A DNA stretch of 64,000 bases from Neisseria arctica. GTDB lineage: Bacteria > Pseudomonadota > Gammaproteobacteria > Burkholderiales > Neisseriaceae. The position numbers and the translations under genes are program-made. Shown one piece after another: positions 47,649 through 57,467 of this stretch (its first letter is position 1; each line of letters opens with the position of its first letter). Location: positions 1-64,000 of the forward strand of contig NZ_CP091510.1 of the NCBI RefSeq assembly GCF_022870905.1, given 5' to 3'. Under the pieces are notes generated by a model, which saw only the letters and a program-made list of their open reading frames with translations, was not told the origin of the DNA and did not search any database.

Positions 47649-49343
47649 CTAATCAGGTTTGTATGGAGGATTGGCATTAATAGGCAATGAAGAATGCGAC
47701 ACCTTCACCTTAGGCCAACGTTTTTTCATATGGTAGCGAAATACCTCTACTTTATTTTTGCTGTTTGTTTTTTCGAAATTTACACCCAATATCACCTCGC
47801 TAACCATATTGCATATTTCGGCGTATGGCATATAAACCGAATTGGTATTTGAACAATATTCAAGCTCAGAATCGCCAAGCTTAGTAATAGTTAAAAGCCT
47901 AAACTCTTCCTCATCCCGAAAAGCAAAATCTTTAAAAAGATAGCGTATATATTCTAAACTTTTCTTTTCTTCTATTAATAAATTATTTTTTCTAATATAT
48001 TCAATTAAATCATGTAGCCCCTTTTGCAGCTTTTCTAATCTGATTTTGTGCCAAGTGTCGCTACTACCAATACATTGCAAATAAATACCAAAATTTTTTT
48101 GGTTGCTTTTTAACTTAAAATGATATTTATATTTTTTTATATATTCATCTAGATATTCATCTAAATAGGCAATATACGCCACTTGATAGAGAGGAAAATC
48201 AGATTTATTTTTTTTCAGATTATTTATTTTTGTATTTTCATTATAAAATCCACCATTTTTTAATAACTTGTAAGCCATACTAATATCAGAATTGACTAGC
48301 CATTTGCCGTCTTTATTAAATACCAAACAGCAGCCGGATGCTTCTACGCCGTCTTCTTTACCATACAGGCGGAATTGGTTTAAATCATTAATGCGGCTGG
48401 TAAAACAGCTGAAAAAAGCATTATTATAAGCATTGAAATCGGTTTTATTCTGTAAATCCAAATCATGCAAACTAAGTAATTCAAATAAACTCTTTCCTTC
48501 CATGGGATCATTCATATAGCTGGCACTGCCCATACGCATTTTGCTGATCTGTTTTGGTTTCTTATGATTCTCTTTATTTAAATCAAAACTTAAACCGAAT
48601 AGCAAACTACATACTTTAGGACTAGCGTAATGTGCTAACGGTATCTCACCTAGCTCAGAGGGAGTAATATATAAGGTAGCCAAAATGGTAGTAATATACC
48701 TTTCCATTTTTGATAGCTTTTTATTTGTGGCCGTATCAATCTCTAATTTTTTAGCAATTAAAGATTCTTTTAAAGAAAAATATTTTTGAAAAATTTTTTC
48801 TGAACACTTGCCGGATTTTTCCATCTGATTAGCCAGTTCAAAATAACACAGCCCACGCCAAAATAGTGCAATCTGTTGCTCTTCAATTTTCTTCTGTTCA
48901 TCCGTCAGTTGGCTCGCCAGTTCCAGCTCTTCTTTATGGTGTTTAATGGCTTTCTTAAACCAGCTCTGAGCCTGAGTTTCATCGCCGGTTTGCAGCGCTT
49001 TTTCTAAATAACACTGCCCAAGCCAATGTTGTGCATTCCCTTGCTCTTCAATTTTCTTCTGTTCATCCGTCAGTTGGCTCGCCAGTTTCAGCTGTTCTTC
49101 ATGGTGGTTAATCGCTTCATCAAACCAGCTTTGAGTCTGAGCTTCATCGCCGGTTTGCAGAGCTTTTTCTAAATAACACCGCCCAAGCCAAAATTGGATA
49201 TCACATTTTTGTTGGGTATCGTGAGGTTGATTGTTTTGGAGCAGGTTATATGCTTCATCAAGGCTTGAAATCGCATCATCATATTGATTTTTATTAAATA
49301 ACTTTTTACCTTCTGCGATAAGGGCTCGTATCGTTTTCTCCAT
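47649..49343 (-). CDS. TPR-repeat protein with DUF2971-like C-terminal domain
   Basis: A 564-residue cytoplasmic protein. Residues 1-175 hold TPR-like helices in three units; two are nearly identical (QLTDEQKKIEEQ and CYLEKALQTGDE recur with a 57-residue period), reflecting a 171-bp direct DNA repeat at about 48897-49239. The C-terminal part has HYASPKVCSLLFGLSF, MRMGSASYMNDPMEG (like the DUF2971 motif around N-D-P-x-E), FRLYGKEDGVEASGCCLVF and DEEEFRLLTI. DUF2971 proteins occur in defence-associated loci, but their activity is not established. It is AT-rich, single and on the opposite strand to glmS. Confidence 0.7.
   Translation of the reverse strand: MEKTIRALIAEGKKLFNKNQYDDAISSLDEAYNLLQNNQPHDTQQKCDIQFWLGRCYLEKALQTGDEAQTQSWFDEAINHHEEQLKLASQLTDEQKKIEEQGNAQHWLGQCYLEKALQTGDETQAQSWFKKAIKHHKEELELASQLTDEQKKIEEQQIALFWRGLCYFELANQMEKSGKCSEKIFQKYFSLKESLIAKKLEIDTATNKKLSKMERYITTILATLYITPSELGEIPLAHYASPKVCSLLFGLSFDLNKENHKKPKQISKMRMGSASYMNDPMEGKSLFELLSLHDLDLQNKTDFNAYNNAFFSCFTSRINDLNQFRLYGKEDGVEASGCCLVFNKDGKWLVNSDISMAYKLLKNGGFYNENTKINNLKKNKSDFPLYQVAYIAYLDEYLDEYIKKYKYHFKLKSNQKNFGIYLQCIGSSDTWHKIRLEKLQKGLHDLIEYIRKNNLLIEEKKSLEYIRYLFKDFAFRDEEEFRLLTITKLGDSELEYCSNTNSVYMPYAEICNMVSEVILGVNFEKTNSKNKVEVFRYHMKKRWPKVKVSHSSLPINANPPYKPD
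48897..49239. repeat. 171-bp tandem repeat inside the TPR gene
   Basis: Two adjacent copies of about 171 bp, the first from about 48897 and the second from about 49068, both starting CTGTTCATCCGTCAGTTGGC and differing at scattered positions. They encode TPR-like units. Copy number could change by recombination. Confidence 0.7.
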
Positions 49344-49392
49344 TAATTAAACCTTTCTAAATTATTTTTAGTTACTTTTAGATTCATGATGC

Positions 49393-52176
49393 TTAATGCG
49401 CCTCTTCCCAATTCACACCCATACCCACTTCCGCTACCAGCGGCACGTTCAGCACGCCGTCTGCCACGGCGGCCATAACTTCGGGTAGCAGAGTTTGGAT
49501 TTTCGGCCATTCGGCTTCGGGCACTTCCAGCACCAGTTCGTCATGCACTTGCATAATCAGTTTGCTTTGCAGGCCTTCTGAATGCAGGCGTTCGGAAACG
49601 GCGATCATGGCGCGTTTGATCAGGTCGGATGCGGTGCCTTGCATGGGGGCGTTGATGGCGGCGCGTTCGGCTCCGGCGCGTTGGTTGGCGTTGGCGGCAC
49701 GGATATCGGGCAAATACAGGCGGCGGCCGAATAGGGTTTCAACGTAACCTTGTGCGGCGGCTTGCTCTTTAGTGCGCTGCATGTACTCGGCCACACCCGG
49801 GTAGCGGGCGAAATAGCGGTCGATAAAGTTTTTGGCCGACAGGTTGTCGATGCCCAGCGATTTGGCCAAGCCGTATTGCCCCATGCCGTAAATCAGGCCG
49901 AAGTTGATGGTTTTGGCGTAGCGGCGTTGGTCGCTGCCCACTTGCTCGGGAGCGATGCCGAACACTTCGGCTGCGGTGCGGCGGTGAACGTCTTCGCCGT
50001 TTTGGAACGCGGCAAGCAAGGTTTTGTCACCGCTCAAATGCGCCATAATGCGCAGCTCGATTTGCGAGTAGTCGGCGGAAACAATGACGCTGCCGGCGGG
50101 TGCGATAAAGGCACGGCGGACGCGGCGGCCTTCTTCGGTGCGGATAGGGATGTTTTGCAGGTTGGGATTGTTGCTGGCCAGCCGCCCGGTAATCGCTACG
50201 GCTTGGGCGTAGGTGGTGTGTACGCGGCCGGTTTGGGGATTGATCATTTCGGGCAGCTTGTCGGTGTAGGTGGATTTGAGTTTGGCTAAGCTGCGGGTTT
50301 GTAGAATGATATTCGGTAACGGATAGTCGGGGGCGAGTGTTTCAAGCACGGCCTCGTTGGTGGAAATGCCGCCCGATGCGGTTTTCTTCAGTCCTTTGGT
50401 GGGAATGCCCATTTTATCGAACAGGATTTCTTGCAGTTGTTTGGGCGAATTGAGGTTGAAGGGCTGCCCGGCAATCGCATAGGCTTGCTGTTCCAAATCA
50501 AGCAGTTCGCGCCCCAATTCGTGGCTTTGGCGCGCCAGTTCGTCTTTGTCGAGCAAAACGCCGTTGCGCTCCATTTCAAATAATACTTGGGCGACGGGCA
50601 GCTCCATTTGTTCGTACATTTCAAGCTGTTTGGCGTCCATTTGCGCTTTCAGATGGCTTTCGATACGCAGGGCGAAATCGGCATCTTGGGCGGCGTATTC
50701 GGTGGCTTGCGGCAATGCCACGTCGGCAAAGCTGATTTGTTTGGCGCCTTTTCCGCATAGGGATTCATAGGTAATGGTGTGTAGGCCGAGCCAGCGTTCT
50801 GCCAATTCGTCCAAACCGTGTCCCAAATGGCTTTCGATAATATAAGAAGCCAGCATGGCGTCGCCGGCAATGCCGTTTAGGGCAATGCCGTAGTTGGCGA
50901 AAACGTGTTGGTCGTATTTGAGGTTTTGGCCGATTTTTTTCAGTGCGGCATTTTCCAAATACGGTTTCAGACGGCTTAAGGTGGTTTGTAAATCAAGCTG
51001 TTCTGGAGCGGCGGTAGGCGTGTGCCCGAGCGGGATATAAACGGCTTCGCCTGCGGCAAAGGCCATGCTGATGCCGACCAATTGCGCTTCCATCGGGTTG
51101 AGGCTGGTGGTTTCTGTATCGATGCCGATAGTATCCGCTTGTTCCAGTTTGTTTAGTAACGCTGCCAGTTGGGCTTCGGTGGTAATGGCTTGGTAATCAA
51201 GGTTTGAGGGGGCGGCGGCTTTTTCGGGCTGCGTATCGGTTGGTGCCAATGCTGCTTGTGCGGCTTGTTCGCCGATTTCGGCGCTGCCGAACAAATCGCC
51301 GTTGCCTTCGTGCATACGCTCCTCGGCTTCTTTCAGCCAAGTGCGGAAGTTAAGGCGCTTGAATTCAACCGCCAATTGTGACCAGCGCGGACTTTTGCGG
51401 TGTAGGCTGTGCAAGCCTTCGGGCAGTTCGCTGTGCAAGTCGATATCGGTTTTAATGGTAACCAATTCATAGGAAAGCGGTAATTGCGGTAGGGCTGCTT
51501 GCAGGTTTTCGCCTACCTTGCCTTTGATTGCTGCGGCGTTTTCCATCACACTTTGCAAGGTGCCGTAGGCTTCCAGCCATTTCACCGCGGTTTTGGGGCC
51601 GCATTTTTCTACGCCGGGCACGTTATCGACCTTGTCGCCCATCAAGGCCAGATAATCGCGGATTTGTGCGGGGGTAACGCCGAATTTGTTTTTCACGCCT
51701 TCGATATCCAGTGTTTCGTTGCTCATGGTATTCACCAGCGTGATGCGTTCGGATACCAATTGCGCCATGTCTTTATCACCGGTGGACACCACCACTTGCC
51801 AGCCTTCGGCCTCGCCTTGTCGCGCCAAGGTGCCGATAACGTCGTCTGCCTCTACATTGGGTACGACCAATACCGGCCAGCCCATCAGGCGTACCAATTC
51901 GGGCAGCATTTCGGCTTGCGGGCGTAATTCGTCGGGCATGGGCGGGCGGGTGGCTTTGTAGTCGGGGTATAGATCGTGGCGGAAGTTTTTACCTTTGGCA
52001 TCAAATACGCAGCAGGCATGGCTGTGGGGGTAATCGGCACGCAAGCGGCGAAGCATATTCAATACGCCGTAGAGCGCACCTGTGGGTGTACCGTCGGGTG
52101 CGGTCAAAGGAGCCATGGCGTGAAAGGCGCGGTAAAGATAGGAAGAACCGTCAACGAGTAATAAGGTTTGAGACAT
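49393..52176 (-). CDS. polA: DNA polymerase I
   Basis: Repair and Okazaki-fragment polymerase, 927 residues. The N-terminal 5'-nuclease has LLVDGSSYLYRAFHAM and VVSTGDKDMAQLV. The 3'-exonuclease domain keeps its acidic motif IGIDTETTSLNP, so proofreading is probably active. The polymerase has VSADYSQIELRIMAHLSGD (motif A), RRYAKTINFGLIYGMGQYGLAKSLGI (motif B) and MQVHDELVLEVPE (motif C). An uptake sequence lies in the coding region near 50968. It stands alone on the minus strand. Confidence 0.97.
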   Translation of the reverse strand: MSQTLLLVDGSSYLYRAFHAMAPLTAPDGTPTGALYGVLNMLRRLRADYPHSHACCVFDAKGKNFRHDLYPDYKATRPPMPDELRPQAEMLPELVRLMGWPVLVVPNVEADDVIGTLARQGEAEGWQVVVSTGDKDMAQLVSERITLVNTMSNETLDIEGVKNKFGVTPAQIRDYLALMGDKVDNVPGVEKCGPKTAVKWLEAYGTLQSVMENAAAIKGKVGENLQAALPQLPLSYELVTIKTDIDLHSELPEGLHSLHRKSPRWSQLAVEFKRLNFRTWLKEAEERMHEGNGDLFGSAEIGEQAAQAALAPTDTQPEKAAAPSNLDYQAITTEAQLAALLNKLEQADTIGIDTETTSLNPMEAQLVGISMAFAAGEAVYIPLGHTPTAAPEQLDLQTTLSRLKPYLENAALKKIGQNLKYDQHVFANYGIALNGIAGDAMLASYIIESHLGHGLDELAERWLGLHTITYESLCGKGAKQISFADVALPQATEYAAQDADFALRIESHLKAQMDAKQLEMYEQMELPVAQVLFEMERNGVLLDKDELARQSHELGRELLDLEQQAYAIAGQPFNLNSPKQLQEILFDKMGIPTKGLKKTASGGISTNEAVLETLAPDYPLPNIILQTRSLAKLKSTYTDKLPEMINPQTGRVHTTYAQAVAITGRLASNNPNLQNIPIRTEEGRRVRRAFIAPAGSVIVSADYSQIELRIMAHLSGDKTLLAAFQNGEDVHRRTAAEVFGIAPEQVGSDQRRYAKTINFGLIYGMGQYGLAKSLGIDNLSAKNFIDRYFARYPGVAEYMQRTKEQAAAQGYVETLFGRRLYLPDIRAANANQRAGAERAAINAPMQGTASDLIKRAMIAVSERLHSEGLQSKLIMQVHDELVLEVPEAEWPKIQTLLPEVMAAVADGVLNVPLVAEVGMGVNWEEAH

Positions 52177-52183
52177 GATATTT

Positions 52184-52195
52184 AGGCCGTCTGAA
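52184..52195 (+). repeat. DNA uptake sequence (AG form)
   Basis: Single AGGCCGTCTGAA just upstream of polA. Confidence 0.9.
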
Positions 52196-52223
52196 TAATT
52201 TAAGATAGTTGTGATTATAAAGC

Positions 52224-52258
52224 AAAGGCCGTCTGAAACTTATTTTTCAGACGGCCTT
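52224..52258. terminator. Inverted uptake-sequence terminator between the GIY-YIG gene and polA
   Basis: Arms AAGGCCGTCTGAAA and complement, about 14 bp, with a 6-nt loop. It ends the minus-strand yhiN/GIY-YIG transcript. Confidence 0.85.
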
Positions 52259-52292
52259 AATATCGGATAGCGGAAAATAATAAAGGTTTATT

Positions 52293-52616
52293 TTATGAAG
52301 ATAGAGTCAGTGGCAGATACTCCGGCAGACTATGCCACAGTATTCTTTTTTGTTCGGAGGTCAGTTTTTTAATGCGCGGTTCGAGGCGACAAGCTTCGTT
52401 GCGAGACAGGCTGCTATATACCAAGCGCATGGAAACAGGAGGGTTGATACGTGTGAAGCGTGCGCCTTTGCCGCTTAGGTGGGCGTTAAAGCGGGCGGCT
52501 GGGCGGTTGCTGATGCCGCAATACAATGCGCCGTTACGGCACAGCAGCAGGTAAACGCACCATTGTCCGCCGCTAGGTACCAGTATGGGCAGAGGGAGAG
52601 GGCGGATGTGGTTCAT
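52293..52616 (-). CDS. GIY-YIG domain nuclease-like protein
   Basis: A 107-residue single-domain protein with the GIY-YIG motif CVYLLLCRNGALYCGISNRPAARFNAHLSGKG, and a Glu in RNEACRLEPRIKKLT where the catalytic Glu is expected. Related to the YhbQ/UPF0213 group, whose role is unclear. I choose ATG 52616 because it overlaps the stop of the flavoprotein gene in an ATGA arrangement, showing translational coupling; a longer frame to 52685 would run inside that gene. Confidence 0.8.
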   Translation of the reverse strand: MNHIRPLPLPILVPSGGQWCVYLLLCRNGALYCGISNRPAARFNAHLSGKGARFTRINPPVSMRLVYSSLSRNEACRLEPRIKKLTSEQKRILWHSLPEYLPLTLSS

Positions 52617-53860
52617 GCCGTAACGGATTCCGCCGCACAAACAGCCGATGCCCATGCCCATTGGAAGTTGTAACCGCCGAGCCAACCGGTGATATCAAGC
52701 ACTTCGCCGATAAAATACAGATTGGGCTTCAGTTTGCTTTGCATGGTTTTGGGGTCGATCTCTTTCACATTTACGCCGCCGCGGGTGACTTCGGCTTTTT
52801 TGTGGCCGTCTGAACCGCTGGGACAAAGCTGCCAATTATTGAGGCTGCTGCCGAGCTGTTGCAATAGGTGGTTGGGTATATCTGCCCATTTGTGGGCGGA
52901 ATATGGGGCGTAGTCGGGTTGTCGCAGCCAAAAATCGAGCAGGCGTTCGGGGAGATGGGGACAAAGTTGTTTAAGGGCGTTATTGAGTTGTATTTTTTGC
53001 CCGTGTTTGTTTTGGCAGAGTGTTACGGCTAAATCGATGTCGGGAGCTAGGTTGATACTGATTAGCTCTCCGGGTTGCCAGTAGCTGGAAATTTGTAAGA
53101 TAGCCGGGCCACTGAGGCCTTTATGGCGAAATAGCAGGTCTTCGTCGAATGCTACGGTTTGTTTGCCGCTGCCGCTGCTGATGCGTACGGGCAGGGTAAT
53201 ACCGGCCATGGTGTGGTAGCCGAGTTGTTCCCAATGTTCAAAGCGTAAAGGTACGAGGGCGGCACGTGGTGTAATGATAGTGTGTCCGAATTGTTTGGCA
53301 ATTTCGTAGCCCAAAGGAGTGGCGCCTACGGCAGGTGCGGCCAGTCCGCCCGTGGCGATAATGAGATTGCGGCTTTGGAACTGCCCTTTGCCGGTGCGGA
53401 TGAGAAAATATTCTGTATCTGTTTCTGAAATAGTGGTGATGGTGTGGATGTCGCAGCCGGTATGCCAACTTACTTGTCCTGCGGCACATTCGTTTTGCAG
53501 CATGCGGATGATGTCTTGCGCACTGTGATCGCAGAACAGCTGGCCTTTGTGTTTTTCATGATAAGCGATGCCGTGTTTGTCGAGCAGGGCTATAAAGTCT
53601 TGGCTGGTGTAGCGAGAGAGCGCATGGCGTACGAAGCGCGGGTTTTCCGAAACAAAATATTGTGAACCGTCGTGTCCGTTCAGATTGCGGTTGGTAAAGT
53701 TGCAGCGGCCGCCTCCGGAAATGCGGATTTTTTCGCCGATTTTGGTAGCATGATCAAGTAAGGCTACGGTTTTACCGGTTTGACCGACATGTGCGGCGCA
53801 CATCATGCCGGCAGCTCCGGCACCAATGATAACGGTATCAAAATGATAAGTGGAATTCAT
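52613..53860 (-). CDS. HI0933/YhiN-family FAD-dependent oxidoreductase
   Basis: Flavoprotein of unknown substrate. The 415-residue product from ATG 53860 has the dinucleotide-binding motif VIIGAGAAGMMCAAHVG, then ISGGGRCNFTNRN, the family signature, LIIATGGLAAPAVGATPLGYEIAKQFGH, and the C-terminal GEVLDITGWLGGYNFQWAWASA. Codons upstream of 53860 to 54088 look non-coding and overlap parB. It is coupled to the GIY-YIG gene by a 4-bp overlap and diverges from parB. Confidence 0.9.
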   Translation of the reverse strand: MNSTYHFDTVIIGAGAAGMMCAAHVGQTGKTVALLDHATKIGEKIRISGGGRCNFTNRNLNGHDGSQYFVSENPRFVRHALSRYTSQDFIALLDKHGIAYHEKHKGQLFCDHSAQDIIRMLQNECAAGQVSWHTGCDIHTITTISETDTEYFLIRTGKGQFQSRNLIIATGGLAAPAVGATPLGYEIAKQFGHTIITPRAALVPLRFEHWEQLGYHTMAGITLPVRISSGSGKQTVAFDEDLLFRHKGLSGPAILQISSYWQPGELISINLAPDIDLAVTLCQNKHGQKIQLNNALKQLCPHLPERLLDFWLRQPDYAPYSAHKWADIPNHLLQQLGSSLNNWQLCPSGSDGHKKAEVTRGGVNVKEIDPKTMQSKLKPNLYFIGEVLDITGWLGGYNFQWAWASAVCAAESVTA

Positions 53861-53866
53861 TATGGT

Positions 53867-53878
53867 TTCAGACGGCCT
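53867..53878 (-). repeat. DNA uptake sequence (AG form)
   Basis: Single AGGCCGTCTGAA on the minus strand directly before the flavoprotein start. Confidence 0.9.
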
Positions 53879-54013
53879 CAAGTGGGAAATGCTGAGAATA
53901 ACAGCAGGCGTTGTGATTGCATAAACATTAATGCGATATTGTAATGGATGGTGTGTTCGGCAGGGTATCTTTATCGGTGTGGCGTTATTGGTTAGAATAA
54001 GAAAGATTTGAAT

Positions 54014-54025
54014 ATGCCGTCTGAA
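54014..54025 (+). repeat. DNA uptake sequence (AT form)
   Basis: Single ATGCCGTCTGAA 11 bp before the parB start, overlapping its ribosome-binding region. Confidence 0.9.
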
Positions 54026-54036
54026 AAGGAACAAAC

Positions 54037-54897
54037 ATGGCAAAACCCAAAGGCGGCCTAGGTCGCGGTTTAGATTCTTTATTGGCAAACAGTATAGATG
54101 GTGGTGAGGGTGACCGCCTGACCAGCGTGGCTATCGGAGATATCCAACCGGGGCGCTACCAACCCCGTGTGCAAATGGATAATGAGGCTTTGGAGGAGTT
54201 GGCCGAGTCGATTAAGGCGCAAGGTGTGATTCAGCCGGTTATTGTGCGAGAACGCGGATTATCCCAATACGAATTGATTGCAGGCGAGCGGCGTTGGCGG
54301 GCCAGCCAACTGGCTGGATTGACGGAAATACCGGTCGTTATCAAAACGATTGATGACGAAGCGGCTTTGGCCATGGGTTTGATTGAAAACCTGCAACGTG
54401 AAAACCTAAACCCGATTGAAGAAGCCCGCGGTTTGAAACGCTTAGCCGATGAGTTTAGTTTAACGCATGAAACAATAGCTAAGGCCGTTGGAAAAAGCCG
54501 TAGTGCAATTTCCAATAGTTTGCGCTTACTGAGCTTGCCCGAACCTGTACAGGATATGCTTTACCAGCGCCGTTTGGAAATGGGGCATGCTCGTGCATTA
54601 CTTACTTTGCCGGTAGTCGAGCAATTGGCCTTGGCACATAAAACGGTGAAAAACGGGTGGTCTGTACGAGAAGTGGAGCGTCGCAGCCAAATGGTGCAGC
54701 AGGCTAAAAAAAGCGATGTGCCTAAAAATATACACCCTGATATTCGCCGCTTGAACGAGCGTTTAACCGAAAGTTTGGGCGTAAACGCTGAAATCCAAAC
54801 CAGCAATCAGAAAAAAGGCAAAATTATCTTGCACTTTGATTCACCGGAAACATTAGAGGCCCTGTTGAGAAGTTTGGGTGTGGATAGTAGTTTTTAA
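54037..54897 (+). CDS. parB: Chromosome partitioning protein ParB (Spo0J)
   Basis: CTP-dependent DNA clamp that loads at parS and spreads, placing origins with ParA. The 286-residue protein begins AKPKGGLGRGLDSLLANS, has the N-terminal domain with PGRYQPRV, GVIQPVIVRE and the CTP-binding GERRWRASQLAG, the helix-turn-helix LTHETIAKAVGKSRSAISNSLRLLSLP, and a C-terminal dimer domain ending LHFDSPETLEALLRSLG. parA is not adjacent upstream. Two perfect parS sites lie in this window (8575 and 12461). The ATP synthase operon follows, an arrangement seen near origins in several bacteria. Confidence 0.96.
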   Translation: MAKPKGGLGRGLDSLLANSIDGGEGDRLTSVAIGDIQPGRYQPRVQMDNEALEELAESIKAQGVIQPVIVRERGLSQYELIAGERRWRASQLAGLTEIPVVIKTIDDEAALAMGLIENLQRENLNPIEEARGLKRLADEFSLTHETIAKAVGKSRSAISNSLRLLSLPEPVQDMLYQRRLEMGHARALLTLPVVEQLALAHKTVKNGWSVREVERRSQMVQQAKKSDVPKNIHPDIRRLNERLTESLGVNAEIQTSNQKKGKIILHFDSPETLEALLRSLGVDSSF

Positions 54898-54933
54898 TAA
54901 ACTTTTAATAATTTCATTAGCTATTTACTATTG

Positions 54934-54960
54934 ATAAGGCTGCTTTGGGGGCAGCCTTAT
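54934..54960 (+). terminator. Terminator of parB
   Basis: ATAAGGCTGC, 7-nt loop, GCAGCCTTAT: 10-bp perfect stem 36 bp past the parB stop; the T-tail is weak. Confidence 0.7.
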
Positions 54961-55321
54961 TGATTGGCAGTCATATAAAGCGCCAATTTGAGCCCGAGGC
55001 CGCTACCTTTATGAGATATGTAGTGGTAAGTGCAATCGGGTTAGGCTTATATTTTGTAGTTGAATGTAGTTTATTTGCCTGCCAGTATGTGATGATTTTA
55101 CATAAGTCGGGTTTTACACCAAGTCTATATTTACATATTAACAAAAATTAGTAAAAGGCTTTGCCCTGTTTTTAGGATTGGTTTGGCAGCTTGAAAAACC
55201 GTTATATTACATATGGGCGAAGTGTAAATTCTTAGTTGGTAACGTATTTATGTGTTACTTTCGAACTTAGGTAAAATGTGTCGGATGCAAGAGATTATTT
55301 CACAAAGATTAACAAATTATC

Positions 55322-55350
55322 TTGACGCCTAAACCTATCTTGATTATAGT
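55322..55350 (+). promoter_or_regulatory. Promoter of the atp operon
   Basis: TTGACG (55322-55327), 17-bp spacer, TATAGT (55345-55350), 35 bp before the atpI start. One mismatch from consensus in each box. Confidence 0.7.
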
Positions 55351-55385
55351 AGCCCCGCTTATTATTCTATGTAGCTGCGTGTTGT

Positions 55386-55739
55386 ATGACGAAAATTTTA
55401 GGCTGGCAGTTAGCCGCTTTGGCAGTTGTGTCGGTATTAAGCGGATTAATTGAAGGGTGGACGGCGTTTTGGTCCGCTGCCGCAGGTGGTATATGCTATT
55501 TGATTCCTTCAGCAGTTACGGTGTTGATTTTAAAATTTCTTAAACCTTATCCAGAGCTTGCCGGTAAAGGTTTTATCATCGGAGAATTTTTAAAAATAGC
55601 ACTGTCGGTAGTGATAATGTTGTTTGTGTTTGTCCTGTGGCATGAAAAATTAAATTTCATACCGTTTCTTCTGGGGCTGCTTATCGTCAGTCATGTGGTT
55701 TTTCTAGCATTTTTGAGAGTTCAACGTTATGGCAAGTGA
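55386..55739 (+). CDS. atpI: ATP synthase subunit I
   Basis: Small membrane protein that helps assemble the c-ring. 117 residues with four hydrophobic segments (about 7-25, 30-52, 64-88, 93-108), the last ending VVFLAFLRVQRYGK. It is the first gene of the atp operon and overlaps atpB by 11 bp. Sequence conservation in this family is low, so the call rests on position, length and topology. Confidence 0.85.
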   Translation: MTKILGWQLAALAVVSVLSGLIEGWTAFWSAAAGGICYLIPSAVTVLILKFLKPYPELAGKGFIIGEFLKIALSVVIMLFVFVLWHEKLNFIPFLLGLLIVSHVVFLAFLRVQRYGK

Positions 55740-56595
55740 ATCTATTACCGCTGCCGACTACATCAAGCACCATTTGCAAAGCTTGACCAGTTTGTCGGAT
55801 GTTACCCAGGGGCAAGGCCTGAAAAATATCGCCGATTTCTCGTATATCAATATAGATTCGGTATTTTTTGCACTTGTGCTGGGTATTTTGGGTTCTTTCT
55901 TCTTATGGCGCGGTGCAAAAAAAGCGACGGCAGGTGTACCGGGGCGTTTTCAGGCTGCGGTTGAAATCCTATTTGAATTTGTGGACGATATGTGCAAAAG
56001 CATCGTTCATAACGAACAATCTCGTAAAGCCGTAGCTCCGCTGGGTTTGACCGTATTCGTTTGGGTGTTCCTGATGAATGCCATGGACTTGTTGCCGGTT
56101 GATCTGCTGCCAATGACCTGGCAGGCGGTAACTGGTGATCATCATGCCTTATTGCGTGTTGTGCCGACGGCAGATCTTAACACTACTTTGGCTTTGGCTT
56201 TGGGTGTGTTGATCGTATGTATTTATTACAATGTTAAAATTAAAGGTTTTGGCGGTTGGATGCATGAAATGTTCAGCGCACCCTTCGGACCGAAATTAGG
56301 CCCGGCCAACTTTGTTTTGAATATTGTAGAGTTTTTCTCTAAAACCGTTTCACACGGCATGCGGCTTTTCGGCAATATGTATGCGGGCGAGCTGGTATTT
56401 ATGCTGATTGCTTTGTTAGGCGGTGCATGGGCTGCATCGGGCAGTATCGGTGTCTTAGATCCGATTATGTTTGTATTCCATATTATCGCCGGTTTGATTT
56501 GGGCTATTTTCCATATTTTGGTAATTACCCTTCAAGCGTTTATTTTCATGGCCTTGGCATTCGTTTATATCGGCCAGGCACATGACGCGCACTAA
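55729..56595 (+). CDS. atpB: ATP synthase Fo subunit a
   Basis: Membrane subunit that forms the proton half-channels next to the c-ring. The 288-residue protein contains FSKTVSHGMRLFGNMYAGELVFMLIALL with the essential Arg in MRLFGNMYAGE, and the last helix with LITLQAFIFMALAFVYIGQAHDAH-type sequence (Gln in VITLQAFIF). FVWVFLMNAMDLLPVDLLP is also typical. It overlaps atpI; translation is probably coupled. Confidence 0.96.
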   Translation: MASESITAADYIKHHLQSLTSLSDVTQGQGLKNIADFSYINIDSVFFALVLGILGSFFLWRGAKKATAGVPGRFQAAVEILFEFVDDMCKSIVHNEQSRKAVAPLGLTVFVWVFLMNAMDLLPVDLLPMTWQAVTGDHHALLRVVPTADLNTTLALALGVLIVCIYYNVKIKGFGGWMHEMFSAPFGPKLGPANFVLNIVEFFSKTVSHGMRLFGNMYAGELVFMLIALLGGAWAASGSIGVLDPIMFVFHIIAGLIWAIFHILVITLQAFIFMALAFVYIGQAHDAH

Positions 56596-56657
56596 AGTAT
56601 TTTTAATTGAAATTTAGAGTAGTTTTAAAGTAAGTAGTTTTTTTCAACGTAGTTTAA

Positions 56658-56918
<261 letters not shown>

Positions 56919-56992
56919 TCCGAACGCGACTTTGTTTCGATACAGGCGAAACACCGTTTGTTTGATTAACCCTAATACGAAGGTTAAGTAAA

Positions 56993-57463
56993 GTGAATTT
57001 AAATGCAACCTTATTTGCGCAGTTAATCGTCTTTTTCGGTTTGGTGTGGTTCACTATGAAATTTGTGTGGCCTCCGATCGCAAAAGCGTTGGATGAGCGC
57101 GCCGATAAAATCGCCGAAGGTTTGGCAGCCGCCGAACGTGGTAAAAGTGATTTTGAACAGGCAGAAAAGAAAGTTGCAGAACTCTTGGCCGACGGTCGCA
57201 ATCAAGTATCCGAAATGGTTACTAATGCGGAAAAACGTGCAGCTCAAATCGTAGAAGAGGCAAAAAGCCAAGCTGCGGCAGAGGCTGCCCGTATTACGGC
57301 ACAAGCTAAAGCTGATGTGGAGCAAGAGGCTAATCGCGCCCGCGAAGCCTTGCGTGAACAAGTTGCTGCTTTGGCGGTAAAAGGTGCTGAGTCTATTTTG
57401 CGTAGCGAGGTGGATGCCAATAAGCATGCGCAAATGCTCAACTCCCTGAAACAGGAGCTGTAA
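56993..57463 (+). CDS. atpF: ATP synthase Fo subunit b
   Basis: Peripheral-stalk subunit, 156 residues: one N-terminal membrane helix ([20 protein letters not shown]...) then a long charged coiled coil ([40 protein letters not shown]). The start is set by this membrane helix; GTG at 56993 reads as Met, as the conserved sequence starts exactly there. Followed 4 bp later by atpH. Confidence 0.95.
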   Translation: MNLNATLFAQLIVFFGLVWFTMKFVWPPIAKALDERADKIAEGLAAAERGKSDFEQAEKKVAELLADGRNQVSEMVTNAEKRAAQIVEEAKSQAAAEAARITAQAKADVEQEANRAREALREQVAALAVKGAESILRSEVDANKHAQMLNSLKQEL

Positions 57464-57467
57464 TCTT

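Larger units (their letters stand above)
54898..55385. other. Gap between parB and the atp operon
   Basis: Holds the parB terminator (54934-54960), AT-rich sequence without a credible gene, and the atp promoter (55322-55350). A 68-codon open stretch at 54945-55151 starts inside the terminator and is not called. Confidence 0.7.

Noticed and set aside
54945..55151. 68-codon open frame between parB and atpI
   Set aside because: It starts inside the parB terminator and lacks a ribosome-binding site; the hydrophobic stretch is probably AT-rich chance.
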